64,000 nt of DNA, from NCBI GenBank assembly GCA_024036415.1, contig JAMWET010003607.1, positions 47,501-111,500 of the forward strand, read 5' to 3'. Position 1 is the first letter of the stretch; every line of letters begins with the position of its first letter. Below, in pieces: positions 36,781-46,900 of this stretch. The position numbers and the translations under genes were made by a program. The stretch comes from Prochilodus magdalenae (lineage: Eukaryota > Chordata > Actinopteri > Characiformes > Prochilodontidae). The notes below the pieces were generated by a model that searched no databases, was not told the origin of the DNA, and worked only from the letters and a program-made list of their open reading frames with translations.

Positions 36781-37215
36781 CGTTCTGACCACCTCCCTAG
36801 ATCCGCACCCATTGTCCACTGTATCGGCTCCACTGACCATATAGGAGTACTCTGTAGTTGTACAGAGTATCTGTTTCTCTGTATACTGTATTACCCTGTT
36901 ATTCAAGGGTCAGGACCCTCACAGGACCACCACAGAGCAGGTATGATGTGGGTGGTGGATCATTCTCAGCACTGTAGCGACACTGACGTGGTGGTGATGT
37001 GTTAGTGTGTGTGGTGCTGGTGTGAGTGGATCAGACACGGCAGTGCTGCTGGAGTGTTTGAACACTGTGTCCACTCACTGTCCACTCTATTAGACACTCC
37101 TACCTTGCTGGTCCACCTTGTAAAGTACAGAGACGATAGCTCATCTGCTGCTGCACAGTGCAGTGTTGGTCATTCTCTAGTCCTTCATCAGTGGTCACAG
37201 GATGCTGCCCACAGG
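36781..37215 (+). mobile_element. Dispersed long-inverted-repeat DNA element, copy 1
   Basis: The segment runs CTCCACTGACCATATAGGAG, then AGGACCACCACAGAGCAGGT, GGTGGATCATTCTCAGCACT, GTGAGTGGATCAGACACGG, CTATTAGACACTCCTACCTT and AGAGACGATAGCTCATCTGC to GTGGTCACAGGATGCTGCCC. I recognise the order from a non-autonomous, foldback-like element frequent in ostariophysan fishes, but cannot name it. A second copy is at 60,172-60,490, where the CATCTGC end appears as its reverse complement. The element passes straight into the 37.2-kb minisatellite. Confidence 0.7.
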
Positions 37216-37525
37216 ACGCGGTCCCCAGGACACTACCCACCGGACGCTGCCCACAGGACTCTGCCCCCAGGACACTGCCCACCGGACGCTGCCCACAGGA
37301 CACTGCCCACCGGACGCTGCCCACAGGACTCTGATCACAGGGCACTTCCCCCAGGACCCTTCCTATAGGACACTGTCCACAGGATTCTACCCACAGAGCG
37401 CTGCACACAGGACACTCCCCACAGGATGCTGCCCTACAGGACGCAACACACAGAACGCTGCCCACAGAACACTGCCCCATAGGACCGCAAAGTGCATCAG
37501 AATGCTGCCCACAAGAAACTACCCA
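37196..37525. repeat. Minisatellite, units of about 14-15 bp (GGACGCTGCCCACA)
   Basis: About 22 units on the pattern CACAGGACNCTGCCC, some paired into 30-bp repeats (CACCGGACGCTGCCCACAGG). The first units are the end of the dispersed element at 36,781-37,215, which normally carries this word once. Open frames across it on both strands are repeat artefacts. Confidence 0.9.
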
Positions 37526-37679
37526 TAGAACGCTACCCAAAGGACACTGTCCAAATGGACCAGGGACAACAGGCTTCAAGAGGACAGAACTGATGGTGTT
37601 GGCCTAAAAGGTTGGCCTTGGTAACTCACCGCTTGGTGCAGGTCTTTTAACTCAGCCATTGTGTTTGTTGGCGAAGTTT

Positions 37680-38215
37680 TTGAGGTGGTGGATCTGACGA
37701 GAACATTCTAGAGTTATTATTTTACTCATATTGGAAAATCAATGCTCAGGCTGTGACATAGAGTCACATATTTGGCGGCGAGGGGGCGTGCTGTGTTGCT
37801 TCCCAAGAATGATCCAGCATTTTTCGGTTAGTTTAGTTAGTTTTTTGGAATTTTTGGGGAATTTGTTGACGTAAATTTCCCGTGTTTAAATCTTTTACAA
37901 TGAAGTAGAAACTAACTGATTACTGGTTCTGGGGTTACATCTTAAAGATTCAATTGTAAGACACAGATTAATATTAGGCCGACAAAATTTGTGGAAAACT
38001 GCTGTTCATGTAAGACGCATTTACAATACAAGCAGCAGTAACTAACCTGACTGACCTGACTGAGTTCCTGACCACAGTAGATATGAAGGACCACGACGCA
38101 CTGTTTGTGTTTGTTTGGTTTTCTGGTGGTTTTGTTTACACAGGGCTGATTTTCCAATGTAAAATAATAACACTAGAATGTTCTGGTCAGATCCACTTCA
38201 GATCCAACACCTCCA
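37680..38215. mobile_element. MITE-like element with about 50-bp imperfect inverted ends
   Basis: GGTGGATCTGACGAGAACAT, TCTAGAGTTATTATTTTAC and TTGGAAAATC on the left are mirrored on the right by GATTTTCCAATGTAAAATAA, TAACACTAGAATGTTCTGGT and CAGATCCA, as reverse complement with a few mismatches and a 3-base gap. The ends enclose about 400 bp with no open frame. The size and form fit a non-autonomous DNA element. The target duplication is not clear. Confidence 0.6.
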
Positions 38216-38439
38216 CCAGTAACATCAGCTCCTGGGACTCCATCTACATTAGTTAGTCATAGTTAGATACAGCTACGCTAGCTAGAACCTACTGCTACAG
38301 ACAGCTGTGATTCCAAACTCTTATGTGCTAACATGCAGCAGCTTCTTGATCAGATCCAGCAGAGACCTCTGTCCTCATGTCTTTAAACAGCCGACAATAA
38401 ACCACCAACCATGGAGCTTCTCCTCCACTATAAACAGCG

Positions 38440-39147
38440 ACTCCACATATACACAATACATACAGACACTGTACAATATACACTCTACACAGTATACACC
38501 ATATACACAACTCCACATATACACAATACATACAGACACTGTACGATATACACTCTACACAGTATACACCATATACACACCCACTCCACATATACACAAT
38601 ACATACAGACACTGTACAATATACACTCTACACAGTATACACCATATACACACCCACTCCACATATACACAATACATACAGACACTGTACAATGTACACT
38701 CTACACAGTTTACACCATATACACAACTCCACATATACACAATACATACAGACACTGTACGATATACACTCTACACAGTATACACCATATACACACCCAC
38801 TCCACATATACACAATACATACAGACACTGTACAATATACACTCTACACAGTATACACCATATACACAACCACTCCACATATACACACTACATACAGACA
38901 CTGTACAATGTACACTCTACACAGTATACACCATATACACAACCACTCCACATATACACACTACATACAGACACTGTACAATATACACACTACACAGTAT
39001 ACACCATATACACAACCACTCCACATATACACAATACATATAGCCACTGTACAATATACACTCTACACAGTATACACCATATACACAACCACTCCACATA
39101 TACACAATACATATAGCCACTGTACAATATACACTCTACACAGTATA
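38440..39147. repeat. About 73-bp tandem array (left part)
   Basis: Nearly ten units of 69-74 bp: CACTCCACATATACACAATA, CATACAGACACTGTACAATA, TACACTCTACACAGTATACA and CCATATACACAAC. Units differ by a few bases. The array is cut by the Tc1 element at 39,148 and resumes at 40,602. The 269-codon open frame here is repeat-derived. Confidence 0.95.
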
Positions 39148-40600
39148 CAGGAGCTGAAAAAGTTTATTTATTTCAGTAATTCCATTCAAAAAAGTGAAGC
39201 TTGTATATTATATTCATTCATTACACACAGGCTGATATATTTCAAGTGTTTATTTTTTTGATGATTATAACTGACAACTAATGAAAACCCCAGATTCAGT
39301 ATCTCAGAAAATTGGAATATCACTTAAGACCAATACAGAAAAAGGTTTTTAGAAATGTTGGCCAACTGAAAAGTATGAACATGTAAAGTATGAGGATGTA
39401 CAGCACTGAGTACAGCACTTTTGCCTGGATTCCTGCAGAAATGCGGCGTGGCATGGAGTCGATCAGTCTGTGGCACTGCTCAGGTGTTGTGAGAGCCCAG
39501 GTTGCTCTGATTGTGGCCTTCAGCTCTTCTGCATTGTTGGGTCTGGTCTATCGCATCTTCCTCTTCAAAGTACCCCATAGATTTTCTATGGGGTTACGGT
39601 CAGGCGAGTTTGCTGGCCAATTAAGAACAGGGATACCCTGGTCCTTAGGCACTGTGTGCAGGTGCCAAGTCCTGTTGCAAAATAAAATCTGCATCTCCAT
39701 AAAGTTGATCAGCAGCAGGAAGCATGAAGTGCTCTAAAACTTCCTGGTAGACGGCTATGTTGACCTTGGACCTCAGAAAACACAGTGGACCAACACCAGC
39801 AGATGACATGGCACCCCAAACCATCACTGACTGTGGAAACTTTACACTGGACCTCAAGCAATGTGCATTCTGTGCCTCACCTCTCTTCCTCCAGACTCTG
39901 GGACCTTGATTTCCAAAGGAAATGAAAAAGTTACTTTCATCAGAGAACAGAACTCTGGAGCACTCAGCAGCACTCCAGTCCTCTTTGCCTTTAGCCCAGG
40001 CGAGACGCTTCTGACGCTGTCTCTTGTTTAAGAGTGGCTTGACGAGGAATGCGACAGCTGAAACACGTGTCTTGCATACGTCTATGCGTGGTGGTTCTTG
40101 AAGCACTGACTCCAGCTGCAGTCCACTCTTTGTGAATCTCCCCCACATTTTTGAATGGGTTTGGTTCCACATTCCTCTCCAGGGTGCGGTTATCCCTATT
40201 GCTTGTACACTTTTTTCTACCACATCTTTCCTTCCCTTCGCCTCTCTACTAATGCGCTTGGACACAGAGCTCTGTGAACAGCCAGCCTCTTTAGCAATGA
40301 CCTTTTGTGTCTTGCCCTCCTTGTGCAAGGTGTCAGTGGTCGTGTTTTGGACAACTGTCAAGTCAGCAGTCTTCCCCATGATTGTGTAGCCTACAGAACT
40401 AGACTGAGAGGCCATTTAAAGGCCTTTACAGGTGTTTTAAATTAATTAGCTGATTAGAGTGTGGCACCAGGTGTCTTCAATATTGAACCTTTTCACAAAA
40501 TTCCAATTTTCTGAGATACTGAGTTTGGGGTTTTCATTAGTTGTCAGTTATAATCATCAAAATAAAAAACTATATATAAAAAACTAAAAATATACTATAA
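39148..40600 (-). mobile_element. Tc1-like transposon inserted in the 73-bp array
   Basis: The left end begins TA then CAGGAGCTGAAAAAGTTTAT at 39,146-39,167. Left terminal repeat parts (TGATGATTATAACTGACAAC, TCAGTATCTCAGAAAATTGG) recur inverted at the right (40,500-40,560). The right terminus is eroded into an A/T-rich stretch before the array resumes, so the outermost right repeat is missing. The left repeat also lacks about 20 bases compared with the family as I remember it. Confidence 0.88.
39430..40379 (-). pseudogene. Tc1-like transposase, broken
   Basis: From the Met codon at 40,377-40,379 the minus strand reads MGKTADLTVVQN, a paired-like DNA-binding N-terminus (IAKEAGCSQSSVSKRI), then the first catalytic region RVLFSDESNFFISFGN and the second FILQQDLAPAHSA. 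The frame ends with a stop at about 39,645, in a stretch shortened relative to the family. The third catalytic region (SPD.NPIENLWG, Glu codon at 39,584-39,586) follows in another register. The protein is not functional as it stands. Confidence 0.88.
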
Positions 40601-40601
40601 G

Positions 40602-40895
40602 CAACGACTCCACATATACACACTACATACAGACACCGTACAATATACACCCTAGAGTATACACCATATACACAACGACTCCAGATATACACATTACATA
40701 CAGACACCGTACAATATACACTCTACACAGTATACACCATATACACAACGACTCCACATATACACACACTACATACAGACACTGTACAATATACACCCTA
40801 CACAGTATACACCATATACACAACCACTCCACATATACACAATACATACAGACACGTACAATATACACCCTACACAGTATACACCATATACACAA
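40602..40895. repeat. About 73-bp tandem array (right part)
   Basis: Four more units of the array at 38,440-39,147, with ACGACTCC in place of ACCACTCC and ACACCGTAC in place of ACACTGTAC in some units. These right-hand units are more diverged than those left of the transposon. Confidence 0.93.
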
Positions 40896-41108
40896 CAATA
40901 TATATTTATTTATCTATACACTGCACATCTGTACTGTAAGCTGTTTATCTGAACAGTGTTACAATGACATACTTAAATGCACACCTGGGTACCTTAACAA
41001 ACTCCCGCATGTGCTAACTACACCTCGGTACTAGTAATCACACTCTGATACACAGATATGGCTCTTACACACTTTGCACTGTATACTGTTGTATTTGTCT
41101 ATGGACAA

Positions 41109-41178
<70 letters not shown>

Positions 41179-41330
41179 TCTTATAACTACACTCGATATA
41201 TGGATCAAATAATGTGTGATTATACTGGATCAAATAAAGTGTGATTTCAGGGAGACAGGTTTATTTTGGACAGGTGAAAATGCTTTGCCAGTTTCTCCAA
41301 GTTTGCTTTCACCCATTCTGCCACTCTGCC
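40896..41330. other. AT-rich spacer with (TA)n microsatellite
   Basis: Positions about 41,109-41,172 are a (TA)n run of about 32 repeats. The rest is unique AT-rich sequence just upstream of the rbbp6 CpG-rich region. Confidence 0.8.
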
Positions 41331-42147
41331 TGCGGGCGTGGAACTCGAACCCACGTAACAGTGGGGCATTCGGACCCAGCGAAACGCATAATGCCGCCTC
41401 TCGTTATGACGCAGCCGTTCTGCCCCTGCGTCCCCGTGGAAACCCCGTAGTTCTCGTCGAGGGTGTGTTAGCAGCGTTAGCTTCAGTGTGTGTTCGCGGT
41501 CTAATCTCTTCACTCTGAAGTATTTTTCTCTGGTTTTGATCGAAACTTTGTAAAATTCGCTTTTTGCTATCGAAGCAGACAGAGCAGGGCGAGTTTGTGC
41601 CCGTGTTTTCTGGTTTGTTTTTCGTTCCTCTGCTCCTTTGTGTTGTGCTTGCTGGTCGGAGGCCATTTTGTGTAGGCCGTTAGCTCCAGAAGCTCCGGCG
41701 GGGTTTGTTGGCCCTTTTTTCGACCGAGGGAGTTTCTGGGCAGCGTGGTGCTGCTCACAGCTTCGGGACTCACCCACACAGGGACCGGGTCTGAAATTTC
41801 TGCCGAAACCGGACTTTCCGCTGCCGGTCCCGAGCGGGCTGGGGACTCGTAGCAGGACTCTGAGTGGGTTTTAGCGGACACGGACTCCCCGATAACCGAT
41901 CCGCCGTATTGATCTATTCGTCTGGACTCTTGTGGCGACTTTGGAGTTCTAGCTCGGGCCCGGTTCGGCCGGATCCCTCCGGGGACTGGTATTGCTGAGC
42001 TTTGCCCAGCTACCATGGCCTCAGGCCCGGCTCAGACAAACTGCTGAGTCGGCCTGGTTGCGCAGCGAACTACTGCTGTAAACTTTTGGGGGGTTTGGTT
42101 TGTGTTGGGTTCCTCTGTGAGCTTTTGGCTGAGGGGGTTGTGTGAAA
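41330..42147 (+). promoter_or_regulatory. rbbp6: rbbp6 CpG-rich promoter and 5' leader region
   Basis: CpG density rises sharply from about 41,330 and stays high to the start codon, in contrast with the AT-rich sequence on either side. No TATA box is visible. GGCCATTTTG at 41,661-41,670 fits a YY1 site, a common feature of housekeeping promoters. The transcription start cannot be placed from sequence, and any 5' UTR intron is unresolved. The region also holds a 176-codon minus-strand open frame that I consider an effect of GC composition. Confidence 0.6.
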
Positions 42148-42313
42148 ATGTCTTGTGTTCACTATAAGTTTTCCTCCAAACTGAACTACGACACGGTGAC
42201 GTTTGATGGTCTGCACATCACGCTAAGTGAGTTGAAGAGGCAGATTATGGGCCGAGAAAAGCTGAAGGCCGCGGACTGCGACCTGCAGATCACCAACGCC
42301 CAGACTAAAGAGG
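42148..42313 (+). CDS. rbbp6: rbbp6 coding exon 1
   Basis: Start codon and residues 1-55 plus one base: the first two thirds of the DWNN ubiquitin-like fold (LHITLSELKRQIMGREKLK). The donor is G|GTGAGT at 42,314. The in-frame GTG at 42,142 is not the start, because protein homology begins at the ATG. Confidence 0.95.
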
Positions 42314-43896
42314 GTGAGTGGCTTTTATCAGGGCTTATAGGGCCGTTCTGGGTTTAAAAGTCTAATATTAGGGGTAAAGGATATATTTTTGGTGTAAAGG
42401 GACCACTTTAGGGCCAAATTCAGGTTTAAAGGGCCAATATAAGGCCTTAAAGGGACCGTATGCATGTTTAAAGGTGAGTTTAAATGAATAAAGGGCCAGT
42501 GTTATGGCTTTAATTGCCAAATTCATGTTTAAAGGGCCAATATTGAGGCATAAAGAGGCTATGCATGTTTAATGGACCAATAGTAGGGATTAAAGGGCCT
42601 CTTCAGCTTTAAAGGGCGAATATAAGGTCTTAAAGGGACCATATGCAGGTTTAAAGGGCAATTATGGGGATTAAAGGGCCCATACGGCATTTAAATGGTT
42701 AAAGGGCCAGTATTATGGCTTATATTGCCGAATTCACGTTTAAAGGTCCAGTATTGAGGCTCAGTACTCAGCCTGTAAAGTGTCAATATAAACGGTTAAT
42801 GGGCCTATATATCGTCTTAAAGGGACCCTATTCAGGTTTAAATAACCAGTAATAGGGCTTAAAGTGCCCATTAATAAAGTAAAAGATGAATATAAATGGT
42901 TAAAGGGCCCATTCTGTGTGTAAAGGCACAATATTAAAGCTTATAGACCTGAATTCATGTTTAAAGGGCCAGTATCAGTGCAATATTATATGCAGGTTTA
43001 AATGACCAATATTGGGTCTTAAAGGGCCTATTTTGGGTGTAAATGTGAATATAAGCGATTAAAGGGCTCATTTAGCATGTAAATGGCCAATATTATACAT
43101 AAAATGTATTACCAATAGTAATGATAATCAATACAGCATATGTTATCATTTGTAAGTGTATCATATTGATTAACAGACAAGTATTGATTACACACACTGC
43201 TAATAGGGATTAGCCCTTTTATGCTGTGATGAAATGATTGTTGTAATGTGTGGATGTTGGGGATGCTGAATTCCTGCACAACAAACAGTGTATTAATTTT
43301 CAGGGGATAATATTCCACAGTACCCGGAAAGTTGACATGTCTGTGTATTGTATTTTGGGCTTTCCGTGATTACCAACATCCTCGCTATGTTTAATGTGCC
43401 AGTCATTATTATAGAGACACACATGTAGGTGAATGTATATTGTGTTGGAGGTTAGGGTGGTGAGTCTCCTGAAGCTGGTTGTGTTCAGGAAGACATGAAT
43501 GTTAAACGCTTTTTCCTTCTCTTTCCAGAATATACTGATGATGGGGCGCTCATCCCCAAAAATTCCTCTGTCATCATCAGACGCATTCCGATCGGTGGAG
43601 TTAAAGCCACCAGCAAAACTTATGTCATGTAAGTTCCCTTTGTGTGGCTGTGTGGCATTTCATTATTTGATTTGTAGGATTCATGTAATCGATGTCATGG
43701 CAAAGTTAAATAATCTTGCTATTTATTTGTAATGTGATTTTTATTGTCAAACTTTTTTTATAATTTTGTATGTATTTTGAAATGTATGTACTTTTTTATC
43801 ATATATTAAAATGTAACCCTTAATTTCTATTGAATATGAATAATGTAAAATTACCGTTATAGATGCTGTGTGTGTATAGATAGACACTTAGAGTTT

Positions 43897-43935
<39 letters not shown>

Positions 43936-46900
43936 ATAAATGGATGGATGGATGAATGGTACATGATGCGGTGAAGGATAACCTCTGATTCTTGGTGTTT
44001 TGTCTTGCAGCGATCGATCCGAGCCTTCAGGTGGATCTTCTAAAGCAGTATGTAGCAACCACCTCATTTCTTTTGCCTCATTCACTCACTCACTCGCGCA
44101 CCCTTCAGCGTTTGCTCTTTCTTGAAGCGATTCACACGTCCATTTACGCTCCTCCAGTTTTGTCCAGCCTTATACTGTGAGATGTTAAAATTATGTTAGT
44201 GCTGCATTTCTACACGAATCCCTGTGTACGGAGCGCTGTGTGCATGTCATTGCACTGTATCCCATATTGGAAAGATTTAATAACCTAATGGTTCATAAGA
44301 ATTGTACATGTTCATGTACTGTATGGTCATATTGATCTCTAAGTTAGAGTTGAACACAAGTGTTCAATCTGTTTGTCTATAAACTGGTACGTCTGTAAAA
44401 GCTGTCTTTGTTTTCTAAATAAAAAAGATGTTATTTATTTTTTAACACTCTATATTGAGCAGATTCAGTGTCTGGGTGTCCATATGTAGGATTTGGTGAC
44501 ATACATAATGGATGCAGGGGTGTGTGTGGACGGGGAGGGGGCTAGTGTTACAAACACCACAAAAATCAGAACTACTAATTGAGATTGTCATAACTGTGTG
44601 TGTCGTATAACATCCTGACATGAGTAGATCTGATGTGTAATTATACAGAAAATTTTATTTACTTTGAGTTAATTATGTAAACGCTGATTAGTAAGCTAAT
44701 TAAGGTCGTAGTTGATGTTGTTTCTGGAAGTTTCTTTAGCCAGTTAGTAAGTTTGCTAACATTTTGTTAAAACAGATAATGATTTAGCTTTATTCATATG
44801 CATGAATTTTTTTTTTCCCCAAGAGCTAGCATTAATTAGCATTAGCTAACTTGCTAAAGCTGGTTAGTTTACAGCGTTGCAGCTCCAGCTACTGTAGTGC
44901 TGTGGTAAGCCTGGTTAGTGCTAGCTTAGCTAAATCTTTACTGTTCCCCAAATTTGCTACAGTCTAGCAAGTTGCTAGTAGTTCTAGTGTGGATGTTTGA
45001 GTTCAAAGAAGCTATTTACTTATCAAAGTAAAGTGTGTAGAGGAGTCTGAATTAGTACTCCAGTGGAAGTAGGTACTTGTACTGATGGATAATTAGTACT
45101 CTAGTAGAAGTACTGATATGACTCCAGTCAAAGTACCGATACTTGTAGTTATAGATCATTAGTACTCCAATAAAAGTACTGACTGATAGTATTCCAGTAA
45201 AAGTACTGATAGTTGTACTGATGGATCATTAGTACTCCAGTAAAAGTACTGATAGTTGTACTGATGGATCATTAGTACTCCAGTAAAAGTACTGATAGTT
45301 GTACTGATGGATCATTAGTGCTCCAGTAAAAGTACTGATAGATGATAGTACTCCAGTAAAAGTACTGATGGATCCTTAGTACTCCAGTAAAAGTACTGAT
45401 AGTTGTACTAATGGATCATTAGTACTCCAGTAAAAGTACTTATATATGATGGTACTCCAGTAAAAGTACTGATAGTTGTACTGATGGATCATTAGTACTC
45501 CAGTAAAAGTACTGATGGATTATTAGTACTCCAGTAAAAGTACTGATGGATTATTAGTACTCCAGTAAAAGTACTGATGGATTATTAGTACCCCAGTAAA
45601 TGTACTGATGGATCATTAGTACTCCAGTAAAAGTACTGATGGATTATTAGTACTCCAGTAAATGTACTGATGGATCATTAGTACTCCAGTAAAAGTACTG
45701 ATGGATTATTAGTACTCCAGTAAAAGTACTGATGGATTATTAGTACTCCAGTAAATGTACTGATGGATCATTAGTACTCCAGTAAATGTACTGATGGATT
45801 ATTAGTACCCCAGTAAATGTACTGATGGATCATTAGTACCCCAGTAAAAGTACTGATGGATCATTAGTACTCCAGTAAAAGTACTGATGGATTATTAGTA
45901 CTCCAGTAAAAGTACTGATGGATTATTAGTACCCCAGTAAAAGTACTGATGGATCATTAGTACTCCAGTAAAAGTACTGATGGATCATTAGTACTCCAGT
46001 AAATGTACTGATGGATTATTAGTACCCCAGTAAATGTACTGATGGATCATTAGTACCCCAGTAAAAGTACTGATGGATCATTAGTACTCCAGTAAAATTA
46101 CTGATGGATCATTAGTACTCCAGTAAAAGTACTGATGGATTATTAGTACCCCAGTAAAAGTACTGATGGATCATTAGTACTCCAGTAAAAGTACTGATGA
46201 ATCATTAGTATTCCAGTAAATGTACTGATGAATCATTAGTACTCCAGTAAAAGTACTGATGAATCATTAGTATTCCAGTAAATGTACTGATGGATTATTA
46301 GTACCCCAGTAAAAGTACTGATGGATCATTAGTACTCCAGTAAATGTACTGATGAATCATTAGTACTCCAGTAAAAGTACTGGTACTTGGGTTGAATACT
46401 TATACCAGTGGAAGTATCTACATATACAACAATATTTTTACTGTGGTTGTATTTAAGCTCCTGTTTTACATTGTTTAGCTGGTGTTTATCACTTTAGTCT
46501 GCTCTTTTTAATGTCCAGCCCATTTTGAAGGGCCAACAAAACCGAATAAAGAGGTTCTAGAGCAGGTGTTGATCTGCTGCAGTTCTGAATGGGATTCAAA
46601 AGGTTTTCTGATTCCAGTAACTTTAAAGTTCCTCCAGCTTTCTGATCAGTGTGTGTTTGTGTGGAGTGGATGTTAATAACTGACATTTTTTGGGGGGAGG
46701 GCACATTTTTCTGCTTTGTGTTTTTATAATGAGTTTTCATTTTTTGTTTTTTCCTTTTTGTTTATGAAGTTTCTGAATTTGAGTTATAAAGTCATGTTTT
46801 AATGTATTTTAAATGTGAAAACAAACTGTGCAGAACCGTACTGATGGCTATGGTTAATTATGGGTCACCTTATAAGTAATGTGTGGTAAGTGTGTGTATG

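Noticed and set aside
38307..39116. 269-codon frame with HIHNTYRHCTIYTLHS repeats
   Set aside because: Encoded by the 73-bp tandem array, in three frames at once.
41335..41365. tRNA gene suggested by a B-box-like GGTTCGAGTTCC on the minus strand
   Set aside because: No A box, no acceptor stem pairing and no cloverleaf could be built from the surrounding bases.
41247..41777. 176-codon minus-strand open frame
   Set aside because: Lies in the rbbp6 CpG-rich promoter; no recognisable domain. GC-rich DNA lowers stop codon frequency.
42142..42147. Upstream in-frame GTG start two codons before the rbbp6 ATG
   Set aside because: Vertebrate homologues begin at MSCVHYKFSS, and GTG is rarely used for initiation in vertebrates.
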